A DNA stretch of 24,365 nt from Clostridiales bacterium (GTDB lineage: Bacteria; Bacillota; Clostridia; Peptostreptococcales; NVVX01). How positions within the stretch are numbered: position 1 is the first letter of the stretch; every line of letters begins with the position of its first letter. The position numbers and the translations under genes were made by a program. The stretch is taken from NCBI GenBank assembly GCA_021129785.1, contig JAJOKQ010000052.1:4728-29092 (forward strand). Reading direction: 5' to 3'. The notes under the pieces were generated by a model. The model did no database searches. It was not told the DNA's origin and was given only the letters and a program-made list of their open reading frames with translations. Below are positions 17,401 through 23,843 of this stretch, piece after piece.

Positions 17401-18773
17401 TTTTTAATCTTTACAGCACCTATTTCAATTATTTTATTATTTAAGGGTGAAAGCCCGGTAGTTTCAATATCAAATACAACAAATTCTTCTTCTAAACTAT
17501 AATTATTTTTGCACTCAACTATTGTTTCTTCATCATCTACAATATATCCTTCTAAACCATATATAATTTTAACGCCATGCTTTTTCCCAGCCAAAGCTGC
17601 ATCTGGAAAAGCTTGCACGCTTCCGTGATCTGTAATTGCTATTGCTTTATGCCCCCACTCTCCTGCTCTTTTAACAAGGTCCTCCACACTACAAATCCCA
17701 TCCATTGAGGACATCTTTGTATGAGCATGCAGTTCAATTCTTTTTTCATCACTTTCGTCAGTTCTTTTTTCTTTTTCTACGCTATTTATATCAGATATCA
17801 TTATGATATTTTCTCTTAGAAACTTGTCATACACTACTTCTCCTCTAATTTTTAAACATGTACCCACAGCAAAGTAGCTCTCAATATTTTCTTTTTGCTT
17901 TTTTCTCTCAAATAATTTAACTACAATTGTGCTTGTGTAATCAGTTATGTTTAGGATATATAGCTTTTTACCACTATTTAATACCTTTGTTTCCTCTGAA
18001 ACAACGTCACCTTGAATAATTACATTATGATCATCTTGTGTTAAATTGTTAATAATAGTAATTTCTCCACTAATTTTCTTTCCTATAATAACAGATTTAT
18101 CATTTGTCGTAGAATGGCTTTTCTTATATTTTGTATTGTAGGTTTTGTTAGAGTTATTTGCCCCATTAGTAGGCTTTGTAGTTGATGATATTTTATTTTC
18201 TTTTGCAATCACATTTGCGATTTCTGATACTCTTTTTTCTTTTTCCTTTATAGCATTTTCTAATGTTTCATTGTTAGTCGATGCCAAAACAATTTCACAC
18301 TCTATTTTAATGTCAAAATTATCTCTAAAGTACCTTTCTATTTTCGCTAAAAGACCTCTTTCTTTAGCTTTATTTACAATAATACTTTCATTTTCAGTTA
18401 TTGTTAACTTGTTATCTGTTACATCCCAAGACAATGTGCTTTTATTCTTATAGAGTGATGGGAAAGATTCTTTAAAAAAGAAAATGATGTTTTCACTGTT
18501 TAACTCAATAATTTCTATAACGGAATTAAACTTAATACCGTATTCAAACTTAAATTTCGGTTTTTCAAGTAGTTCTAAAGATTTTTCTAATAAATTAGAC
18601 ACTATCATAAGGTTTTGAAGTTTTACTATTTGCTCAGACTGTAAAAATATCTCGATTTTTTTGCTTTTCTTGTAATACTTAGTTTTTGTTATGTAAGAAT
18701 CACAATCCAAAAACTTATCAATATTTACCAACTCTAGAAACTTGTTGAAGTTTATCATTTTGTTTTTGTTCAT
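14442..18773 (-). CDS. polC: DNA polymerase III alpha subunit, Gram-positive type PolC
   Basis: Replicative polymerase with built-in proofreading. The 1443-residue protein has an N-terminal domain (about 1-180), a low-complexity Lys/Asn/Thr-rich linker near 190-225, an OB domain (about 230-330), a PHP domain from about 345 (IELHAHTKMSSMDG) split by a DnaQ-type exonuclease (FVVFDIETTG with Asp435/Glu437, HNVEFD ending at 520, HHRALDDATA near 572-581), then the polymerase core. A zinc site C918-x2-C921 and C943-x2-C946 precedes the catalytic PDIDLNF (Asp972, Asp974). The C-terminus ends QLSLF, a likely sliding-clamp-binding motif. GGGGTGA precedes the ATG. It lies 40 nt after ispG, the standard Clostridia neighbourhood. 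Confidence 0.98.
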   Translation of the reverse strand: MNKNKMINFNKFLELVNIDKFLDCDSYITKTKYYKKSKKIEIFLQSEQIVKLQNLMIVSNLLEKSLELLEKPKFKFEYGIKFNSVIEIIELNSENIIFFFKESFPSLYKNKSTLSWDVTDNKLTITENESIIVNKAKERGLLAKIERYFRDNFDIKIECEIVLASTNNETLENAIKEKEKRVSEIANVIAKENKISSTTKPTNGANNSNKTYNTKYKKSHSTTNDKSVIIGKKISGEITIINNLTQDDHNVIIQGDVVSEETKVLNSGKKLYILNITDYTSTIVVKLFERKKQKENIESYFAVGTCLKIRGEVVYDKFLRENIIMISDINSVEKEKRTDESDEKRIELHAHTKMSSMDGICSVEDLVKRAGEWGHKAIAITDHGSVQAFPDAALAGKKHGVKIIYGLEGYIVDDEETIVECKNNYSLEEEFVVFDIETTGLSPLNNKIIEIGAVKIKNSVIVETFSKLINPVDSIPAKIVGLTGITDEMVKNSPKIEEVLPEFISFIGDAPLVAHNVEFDIGFIRENARKLGLKTENMLFDTIKLAKVLIPDLKRHKLNTVAKKLGIKIGNHHRALDDATATAKIFIRFIEMMKDKEIATVYDINEKLSKELNYKKLFTKHIVILTKNYVGLKNLYRLVSTSHLDYFYKKPIIPKSVLDKHREGLMLGSACVSGELYQSILRNKTESEIINIAKYYDYLEIQPLDNNKYLIEKGAVKNLEDLIKINKKIISIGDQLDIPIVATGDVHFLDEKDEIFRRILMSGQGYSDAEDSFPLYLKTTSEMLQEFDYLGEKKSFEVVVENTSKINDMIEELKPVPDGTFTPKIEGSDDELREMCNAKAKRIYGDILPQIVQERLDKELNSIISNGYAVMYIISQKLVKKSEENGYLVGSRGSVGSSFAATMSDITEVNPLPPHYICDKCKYTEFITDGSYSSGVDMPDKKCPECGNQLYKEGHDIPFEVFLGFEGDKEPDIDLNFAGEYQSEAHKYIEELFGKGKVFRAGTIGTIAQKTAYGFVRKYHDKKQISKSNAEINRLTLGCTGVRRTSGQHPGGVMIVPKDNDIHEFTPIQYPANDPKSGVITTHFDYHSISGRLLKLDILGHDVPSMLRMLEDFIHIKPTDIPLDDEKTLKLFNGIEVLEIEDERFDVKVGTLGIPEFGTKFVRQMLLDTKPSTLAELIRISGLSHGTDVWLNNAQELVREGTAQLNDVISTRDDIMNYLMQKDLPSKDAFNIMENVRRGKGLTEDDVSLMKEHKIPSWYIDSCTKIKYMFPKAHAVAYVMMAFRIAYCKVHHPEAFYATYFTTKAEDFNADFIIKGKEFIFSKLEEIEKQGNKLTAKEKNTANVLEVALEMLLRNIELLKVDLYKSDASKFLIVDGKLLPPLKTLQGLGHNLAIKIQEEAKNSEFISIEDIKQRTKATKTAIEALKIHGCLEDLSETNQLSLF

Positions 18774-18813
18774 TAAGTCACCCCAATAATTCCTTAAAAT
18801 GTCCTGCTATAGT

Positions 18814-19860
18814 TTACATCTTCTCAATTTCATCTAATAGTACATTTAACGCTTTGTCTTTGTCTATTTTTTTAACCAATTTCCCATTTTTAAACAGAGT
18901 ATAATTAGACACTCCACCCGCAATGCCAATGTCTGCATCTTTTGCTTCTCCTGGTCCATTGACGGAGCAGCCCATAATTGCTACTTTTACTGGTTTTTTT
19001 ATGTTGCTAAATCTCTGCTCTGTTTCATTTGCTAATGATATTAAATCCACCGTACATCTACCACAAGTTGGACAAGAAATCATTGTAATTTCGTCTTTAA
19101 TTAATCCTAAAGATTTTAATATTTGTCTACCTACTTTTACTTCTTCAACTGGGTTGCCAGTAAGAGATACTCTTATTGTGTCGCCAATCCCTTGTAGTAG
19201 CAAGTTTCCCATTCCTATTGATGATTTAATTGTTCCACTCCAAGTAGTGCCTGCTTCTGTAACTCCAATATGTAGAGGATAATCAACTTTGTTAGAGATG
19301 ATTTCACATGCCTTAGTAGTTAATTTAATGTCGCTTGCTTTTAAAGAAATTATTATTTTATCATAATTAAGCTTTTCTAAAATTGATACTTGTCTAATTG
19401 CACTCTCAACCATAGCCTCTGCAGTAGGAGTACCATATTTTGCGAGTAGTTCTTTTTCAAGTGATCCTGCATTAACACCCACTCGTATTGGAACGTTTTT
19501 TTCTTTTGCTGCTAATACAATTTCTTTAACTCTACTATCGCTCCCAATATTTCCAGGGTTTAACCTTAACCCATCAACATTTTGCTCTATAGCTTCTAAA
19601 GCTAACTTATAGTTAAAGTGAATATCTGCAACAAGCGGAATCGAAATTTGCGACTTAATGTTAGCAAGTTGATACGCCGACTCTATTGTTGGCACTGCAA
19701 CTCTTACAATGTCGCACCCTACAGCTTCTAGCTCTTTTATTTGTTTTACTGTATCTTCTACATGTACTGGGTCAAAAGTAGTCATAGACTGCACAGAAAC
19801 AGGATTTTCTCCCCCTATTTTCACACTACCTAGTTGTACATCTTTTGTTTTTTTTCGCAT
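18814..19860 (-). CDS. ispG: 4-hydroxy-3-methylbut-2-enyl diphosphate synthase, flavodoxin/ferredoxin-dependent
   Basis: Next-to-last step of the MEP isoprenoid pathway: converts MEcPP to HMBPP with a [4Fe-4S] cluster. The TIM-barrel part shows VQSMTTFDP, ADIHFNYKLA and GLRLNPGNIG. Cluster ligands are Cys263 and Cys266 in CPTCGRC, Cys298 in MGCSVNGPGE and probably Glu305. A GTG three codons upstream is possible, but AAGGTG 6 nt before the ATG at 19860 favours the ATG, giving 348 residues. It shares its pathway with dxr in this window; in relatives rseP and ispG are usually adjacent, but here about 1.8 kb of accessory DNA separates them. A probable promoter lies just upstream. Confidence 0.97.
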   Translation of the reverse strand: MRKKTKDVQLGSVKIGGENPVSVQSMTTFDPVHVEDTVKQIKELEAVGCDIVRVAVPTIESAYQLANIKSQISIPLVADIHFNYKLALEAIEQNVDGLRLNPGNIGSDSRVKEIVLAAKEKNVPIRVGVNAGSLEKELLAKYGTPTAEAMVESAIRQVSILEKLNYDKIIISLKASDIKLTTKACEIISNKVDYPLHIGVTEAGTTWSGTIKSSIGMGNLLLQGIGDTIRVSLTGNPVEEVKVGRQILKSLGLIKDEITMISCPTCGRCTVDLISLANETEQRFSNIKKPVKVAIMGCSVNGPGEAKDADIGIAGGVSNYTLFKNGKLVKKIDKDKALNVLLDEIEKM

Positions 19861-19907
19861 TTTATACACCTTCTATGTCTTTTCGTCTGAAAAATAAATA
19901 CCATTTC

Positions 19908-19936
19908 ATTATACCTCTTTTTTCCGAGATTTGAAA
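19908..19936 (-). promoter_or_regulatory. Probable promoter for ispG-polC-nrdJ
   Basis: A perfect -10 TATAAT (19913-19908) lies 47 nt before the ispG ATG. At 17-nt spacing the -35 box is TTTCAA, a poor match. The -35 part lies inside direct-repeat copy A (19926-19960), so the repeat may contribute the promoter. Confidence 0.4.
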
Positions 19937-19960
19937 TAGTATGGTGATAAATTATATTAT
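19926..19960. repeat. 35-bp direct repeat, copy A
   Basis: Matches copy B at 20805-20839 at 30 of 35 positions, with no gap. The shared core on the plus strand is AAATAGTATGGTG, followed by two differing bases and AAATTnTATTAT. It lies upstream of ispG and overlaps its predicted promoter. Confidence 0.75.
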
Positions 19961-19999
19961 ATTTTGTTTCAGTGGTCTAGAATCGAAGATTCTTTTATA

Positions 20000-20458
20000 T
20001 CAGTCTTTAAATTTCTGCAATTTTCCTGTCATTTCTAATGCTCTTTTAACTGCAAATTCAACAGCGGGTATACATATATTCTCTTTCCCACCTTCTTCTA
20101 AAAATAAGTTTTTTGCTCCTTCAATCGAAAAATCTGTTCTAACCAAGCCTAAACAAGTTGCTTCTTTATACGCTTCCTTAAAGTCATTAATAAGTCTTTT
20201 AGTTGCTTTTGTTGCAGCTTCTTTGCTTTTAGCTTGGTCTTCAACTTGGTTGTAATAGTACTGGCTCAGCATAAGACATGCGCCTGATACAGCACCGCAT
20301 ATTTCTTGATGTCCTCCGATCCCTCCACCAAAACCAGCAGTTAATGCTTCAGCCGCATTCTCATCCATTTCCAAAGCCTTTGCAATCGCCTTCGCTGTCG
20401 CTTGTGCACAGTTAAATCCATTATTAAAATGTTGGGTAGCAATTTTGGGATAATTCAT
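20000..20458 (-). CDS. C_GCAxxG_C_C family cysteine protein (putative redox protein)
   Basis: A 152-residue soluble protein with five cysteines at 17, 54, 61, 102 and 129. The spacing NCAQA, then GGGIGGHQEICGAVSGACL, then single Cys residues near 102 and 129 matches the C_GCAxxG_C_C family, common in anaerobes. Cys-based redox or metal binding is assumed for the family, but no reaction is established. AGGAGG lies 9 nt before the ATG. It sits between the two direct-repeat copies and upstream of ispG, an iron-sulfur enzyme; a functional link is speculative. No signal peptide or membrane segment is seen. Confidence 0.85.
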   Translation of the reverse strand: MNYPKIATQHFNNGFNCAQATAKAIAKALEMDENAAEALTAGFGGGIGGHQEICGAVSGACLMLSQYYYNQVEDQAKSKEAATKATKRLINDFKEAYKEATCLGLVRTDFSIEGAKNLFLEEGGKENICIPAVEFAVKRALEMTGKLQKFKD

Positions 20459-20530
20459 GTTTTAATCCTCCTAATTCTTCGGTAGTAATCTGTTGATTTT
20501 ACAAACAAGTTCTTAATATTTCAGTAAATT

Positions 20531-20797
20531 CTATTCTTCACTTTGCTTGCTTTGTTCTTTTTTAAATCTTCTCAACGAATTAATGTTTATCATTGGTAGG
20601 CTAATTGGTGGATTTAATCCTGTTAAAGATGATACCGCCGTAATATAAGCTCTGTTTAAATGAGATAATGTAGCTACTCCATTTAGTTCTAGAAAGCTTA
20701 TAAATTGCTCTTCGTCTAATTTCTTGCACTGCAGCACCAATTTTATACTGTTCAAGGTCTGAATGGTGGTCTTTAGAAAATCCGCGTACGATATCAA
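20531..20797 (-). CDS. Hypothetical small protein or gene fragment
   Basis: I do not recognise this 88-codon frame. The protein would be mixed polar/hydrophobic, with a VLQCKKLDEEQFISFLEL stretch, a middle part LSHLNRAYITAVSSL, a proline-containing segment and a charged tail (RRFKKEQSKQSEE). No membrane segment or cysteine motif is clear. The only start near the N-terminus is a TTG with no ribosome binding site. The same frame is open all the way back to the mntA stop codon, running through direct-repeat copy B. That suggests the C-terminal remnant of a longer gene whose 5' part was lost, though a weakly expressed small gene is possible. The amino-acid mix looks protein-like. Confidence 0.4.
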   Translation of the reverse strand: MISYADFLKTTIQTLNSIKLVLQCKKLDEEQFISFLELNGVATLSHLNRAYITAVSSLTGLNPPISLPMININSLRRFKKEQSKQSEE

Positions 20798-20804
20798 ATT
20801 CTGT

Positions 20805-20839
20805 GAGCTTTTAAATAGTATGGTGTGAAATTGTATTAT
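20805..20839. repeat. 35-bp direct repeat, copy B
   Basis: Same orientation as copy A (19926-19960), 30 of 35 identical, start-to-start distance 879 bp. It lies in the 42-nt gap between the mntA stop and the doubtful ORF at 20531-20797. Confidence 0.75.
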
Positions 20840-21163
20840 TTATGAAATGTCCGCACTGCCATTAACATAAAAAATCTTTGCATATTCATCTATATGCTTT
20901 ATTAAATCCTTGTGTTTTAATGATTCATAATGTATAACATCAAAATAGTATGGTAAAGGCAGTTTTTCATTTAACTCAATACTTATCTGGTTTATAGTCT
21001 CTGCTAAAATAGAGTCGCCATAAATTACAATATCAACATCTGATCCGCTTTTGTAGTTGCCGATACTTCTACTCCCAAAAATAGATGCCTTTTCAATTTC
21101 TTTTTTTTGCTGTAACGTATAAATAATTAATTTCATGCTTTTTTGTGGTATGCCAAATCTCAT
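20840..21163 (-). CDS. mntA: MntA-type minimal nucleotidyltransferase (antitoxin of a HEPN/MNT pair)
   Basis: A 107-residue Pol-beta-like minimal nucleotidyltransferase. The exact GS-x10-DxD motif of MntA is present: GS at 30-31 and DVD at 42-44 (FGSRSIGNYKSGSDVDI). A third acidic residue is likely Asp75 in PYYFDV. In characterised HepT/MntA systems the enzyme transfers AMP to a tyrosine of the HEPN partner and silences it; that activity is inferred here. It follows hepT with a 4-nt ATGA overlap, and AGGAAAG lies 7 nt upstream, so the two are translated together. It is intact. Confidence 0.88.
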   Translation of the reverse strand: MRFGIPQKSMKLIIYTLQQKKEIEKASIFGSRSIGNYKSGSDVDIVIYGDSILAETINQISIELNEKLPLPYYFDVIHYESLKHKDLIKHIDEYAKIFYVNGSADIS

Positions 21164-21561
21164 ATTTTCTTTCCTAACAAACTATGTATTTGTGATATGG
21201 CTCCATAATACTCTTCTTTTATTTTTTTTACAGCAAAGTTAAAACGTTCTTCATCATATGTGTGTGCTAGCAGATTTCTTTTTTCTAACATATCCATCCA
21301 CAGTTCTCCATCTTGAATAAGCTCATAATGAAATGCTTGCTTTATAACCTCTCTTGGAAATTTTGCTTCTACTTCTTGACTTTCTAGATAATCTTTCAAT
21401 GTTTTCCATGCAAGTTCAAATGTATACTCAAATCTTTGAATTAACCCTTCCTTTTCAAGTACACTCAACTTGTCAAAGTTTTGAATTGCTTTGTGAAACT
21501 GATTATATGCCTTATTAAAGTTTTCAAACCTTTGCTTCCATCGAATTTCTTTTGTACTCAT
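21160..21561 (-). CDS. hepT: HepT-type HEPN RNase (toxin; HI0074 / nucleotidyltransferase substrate-binding family)
   Basis: A 133-residue, mostly helical HEPN protein. The catalytic and modification motif R-x4-H-x-Y is exact: Arg95, His100 and Tyr102 in RNLLAHTY. The N-terminal part (RWKQRFENFNKAYNQF, then FEYTFELAWKTLKDYL) is typical of the HI0074-like family. HEPN toxins of this type are RNases, and the motif Tyr is the residue AMPylated by MntA; both are family knowledge. Three ATGs are possible; AGGAG lies 9 nt before the one at 21561. The pair with mntA lies between rseP and ispG, as an insertion into a housekeeping operon. Confidence 0.88.
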   Translation of the reverse strand: MSTKEIRWKQRFENFNKAYNQFHKAIQNFDKLSVLEKEGLIQRFEYTFELAWKTLKDYLESQEVEAKFPREVIKQAFHYELIQDGELWMDMLEKRNLLAHTYDEERFNFAVKKIKEEYYGAISQIHSLLGKKI

Positions 21562-21570
21562 TTGACTCAT

Positions 21571-21575
21571 CTCCT
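21571..21575 (-). promoter_or_regulatory. Ribosome binding site that fixes the hepT start
   Basis: AGGAG, 9 nt before the ATG at 21561. The ATG at 21570 is immediately adjacent, and the one at 21582 lies upstream of the site, so both are unlikely. Confidence 0.6.
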
Positions 21576-21667
21576 GTTTCATTATTCTTTATTTGTAGCT
21601 GTAGTAAAGTGCCTTTTTAAATCAGTGTACATAACCAAGTCACAATTACGAGCTAAACTCTCAATTG

Positions 21668-22672
21668 TTAATTAAACAGCCTAAGAATATCCTTATAAGT
21701 AACAAACAACATTAAAGATATTAAAATAACAAAACCAAGAAAGTGAATTCTTCCTTCTTTTTCTGGGTCAATTGGTTTTCCTCTTACTAGTTCTACTAAC
21801 AAGAATAAGATTCTACTTCCGTCTAATGCCGGTATCGGGAGCAAGTTAATTAGCCCGAGGTTAATGCTAATCATGGCTGCTAAGAATACGACGTCTAACC
21901 ACCCTGCCCTTGCTGCTTCACCTACTAAAGTAATTATTCCTATTGGTCCAACAACATCTGCATCTCTAGCTTGACCTGTAACAAGTTGTCTAAGGAAGTT
22001 GCCCATCTCGCCTATTATTCTCCATACGCTTGCAAATCCATGCCCAATAGCTGGAAGCAAGGCTTTTTCAACGCTTGGTACTATCCCTATCATTATGCGT
22101 TTAGTTTCTTCTTCTACAAATGGCTGTATTGTCTTAGTCATTCTACTTTCACCACGTAAAAATACTACTGTGAGTTCTTCGCCTTTTGAGTCAGAAATAA
22201 CTGAAACAAGTTCATTCCAATCTTTTATCTCGTTATTGTTAATTTCAACTATTTTGTCGCCACTTTGTAGTCCTGCATGTTCTGCTGGTGAGTCTGGCAT
22301 TGTGCTATCAATTGTAGTGATTGGAAATCCAATACTATAGCTTAAAATGCTAAAAAGAATAATTGCTAAGATAAAGTTCATCATAGCTCCCGCAACTAAT
22401 ATTGCTGCTCTTGCGTACACCGATTTATTATTAAAGCTTCTCTTGTCGTCAGATGCTTCATCTTCACCTTCCATTTTTACATATCCGCCAATTGGCAAAA
22501 GTCGTAGCGTGTATTTTGTTTCACCACGTGTAAAGTCTACTATTTTAGGTCCCATCCCAATTGCAAATTCATGTACTTTTACTCCAACAAGTTTTGCTAC
22601 GCCAAAATGTCCAAGTTCATGAAATGCTATTAATAAACCAAACACTAAAATTGCTACTATTGCTGTTAACAT
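21668..22672 (-). CDS. rseP: Site-2 intramembrane zinc protease RseP
   Basis: Membrane metalloprotease of regulated intramembrane proteolysis, probably cutting membrane-anchored regulators. The 334-residue protein has a first membrane helix with HELGH at 18-22, a second hydrophobic segment near 88-115, a single PDZ domain (about 120-195, with SPAEHAGLQSGDKIVEIN), and a C-terminal hydrophobic part holding the third zinc ligand Asp284 in NLLPIPALDGSR. A last membrane helix lies at about 310-325. AGGATGGTG lies just upstream of the ATG. It follows dxr by 12 nt, the conserved cdsA-dxr-rseP order. Confidence 0.96.
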   Translation of the reverse strand: MLTAIVAILVFGLLIAFHELGHFGVAKLVGVKVHEFAIGMGPKIVDFTRGETKYTLRLLPIGGYVKMEGEDEASDDKRSFNNKSVYARAAILVAGAMMNFILAIILFSILSYSIGFPITTIDSTMPDSPAEHAGLQSGDKIVEINNNEIKDWNELVSVISDSKGEELTVVFLRGESRMTKTIQPFVEEETKRIMIGIVPSVEKALLPAIGHGFASVWRIIGEMGNFLRQLVTGQARDADVVGPIGIITLVGEAARAGWLDVVFLAAMISINLGLINLLPIPALDGSRILFLLVELVRGKPIDPEKEGRIHFLGFVILISLMLFVTYKDILRLFN

Positions 22673-22684
22673 TCTATCACCATC

Positions 22685-23830
22685 CTATTTTAATTCGTTC
22701 ATTATCCAATTCCTTACCCACTTATCAACTTCTAACAACTCATCTAATGATGTGTAATCAAAACTGCTATGTTTATTCATAGCCTTTTCTACATATTTTG
22801 GTATATCATAAAATGAAATTTCGTCTTTCAAGTATTTGCTTACTAACACTTCGTTTGCTCCATTTAAAACACATGGCATCGTCCCGCCAATTTTTATAGC
22901 ATCATAAGCTAATTTTAAACATGGGAACCTATCTAAATCTGGTTCTTCAAAAGTTAATGTCCTTATCTCACTTAACTTTAATTTTGGTATACTTGACTTT
23001 TCTCTTGTAGGATAGGTCAGAGCATACTGAATTGGTAGTTTCATGCTAGGAAGTCCCATTTGAGCTATAACAGAGCTGTCGCTAAATTCTACCATTGAAT
23101 GTATTATGCTTTGTGGGTGAACGACTACATCTATGTCTTCATAGCTTATATCAAACAACCACTTAGCTTCTATTACTTCTAGTCCTTTATTCATTAAAGT
23201 TGCAGAATCAATTGAGATTTTTCTTCCCATATCCCAATTAGGGTGTTTTAGAGCATCGTAGTATTTTGCGCTCTTTAAGTTCTCTTTACTCATTTTTCTA
23301 AACGGTCCACCAGATGCGGTCAAAATAATTTTTTCAATATCTTCTGTGCTCTCCCCTTGCAAACATTGAAATATTGCTGAGTGTTCACTGTCTACAGGTA
23401 TAATTGAAACGTTATTCTTTATAGCTTCTTGCATTATAATTTTTCCTGCCACAACTAGGGTTTCTTTATTTGCCAATGCTATGTTTTTTTTGCTACGTAT
23501 AGCATGATAAGTCGGTATCATTCCAACGCTTCCTACTACAGAATTAAGTACAATATCTACTTTCTCATGTGTCGCAACTTCTATTAGTCCTTGCATTCCC
23601 GATACAATTTTAGTTTCTTCGTTTATCTTACTAGCTAATATTTTTGCTTTTTCTTCATTAAATACAGCTACAATTTCTGGTTTGAATTCGTTTATTTGTT
23701 CTTCTAGTTTTTCAATGTTTGACATAGCTGCAATGCCAATTATTTTAAATTTATCTAAATGCTCTCTAACTATTTCAACAGTTTGTAAACCTATTGATCC
23801 AGTTGAGCCTAATATACTAATTTTTTTCAT
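22685..23830 (-). CDS. dxr: 1-deoxy-D-xylulose 5-phosphate reductoisomerase
   Basis: First committed step of the MEP pathway: NADPH-dependent conversion of DXP to MEP. The 381-residue protein begins with the NADPH motif GSTGSIG at 8-14. NKETLVVAG, the metal-binding PVDSEHSAIFQ, TASGGPF and the HPNWDMGRKISIDSATLMNK block cover the active site. GGAGAG lies 5 nt before the ATG. It is 13 nt after cdsA and 12 nt before rseP. The protein is complete with no unusual substitution noticed. Confidence 0.97.
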   Translation of the reverse strand: MKKISILGSTGSIGLQTVEIVREHLDKFKIIGIAAMSNIEKLEEQINEFKPEIVAVFNEEKAKILASKINEETKIVSGMQGLIEVATHEKVDIVLNSVVGSVGMIPTYHAIRSKKNIALANKETLVVAGKIIMQEAIKNNVSIIPVDSEHSAIFQCLQGESTEDIEKIILTASGGPFRKMSKENLKSAKYYDALKHPNWDMGRKISIDSATLMNKGLEVIEAKWLFDISYEDIDVVVHPQSIIHSMVEFSDSSVIAQMGLPSMKLPIQYALTYPTREKSSIPKLKLSEIRTLTFEEPDLDRFPCLKLAYDAIKIGGTMPCVLNGANEVLVSKYLKDEISFYDIPKYVEKAMNKHSSFDYTSLDELLEVDKWVRNWIMNELK

Positions 23831-23843
23831 TTAATCTCTCCGC

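Noticed and set aside
19979..20000. Plus-strand hairpin AGAATC-GAA-GATTCT followed by TTTT, terminator-like
   Set aside because: There is no plus-strand gene for it to terminate, the stem is only 6 bp with a 3-nt loop, and on the minus strand no T-run follows.
20943..20954. Third copy of the repeat core AAATAGTATGGT
   Set aside because: It lies inside mntA and encodes part of the LPYYFDV segment expected of that family. The match stops after 12 bases, so it is taken as chance.
21562..21667. Promoter for hepT (TTGTGA, 18 nt, TTTAAA)
   Set aside because: Both boxes are weak, and AT-rich sequence gives such matches readily. The pair could equally be transcribed from the rseP side.
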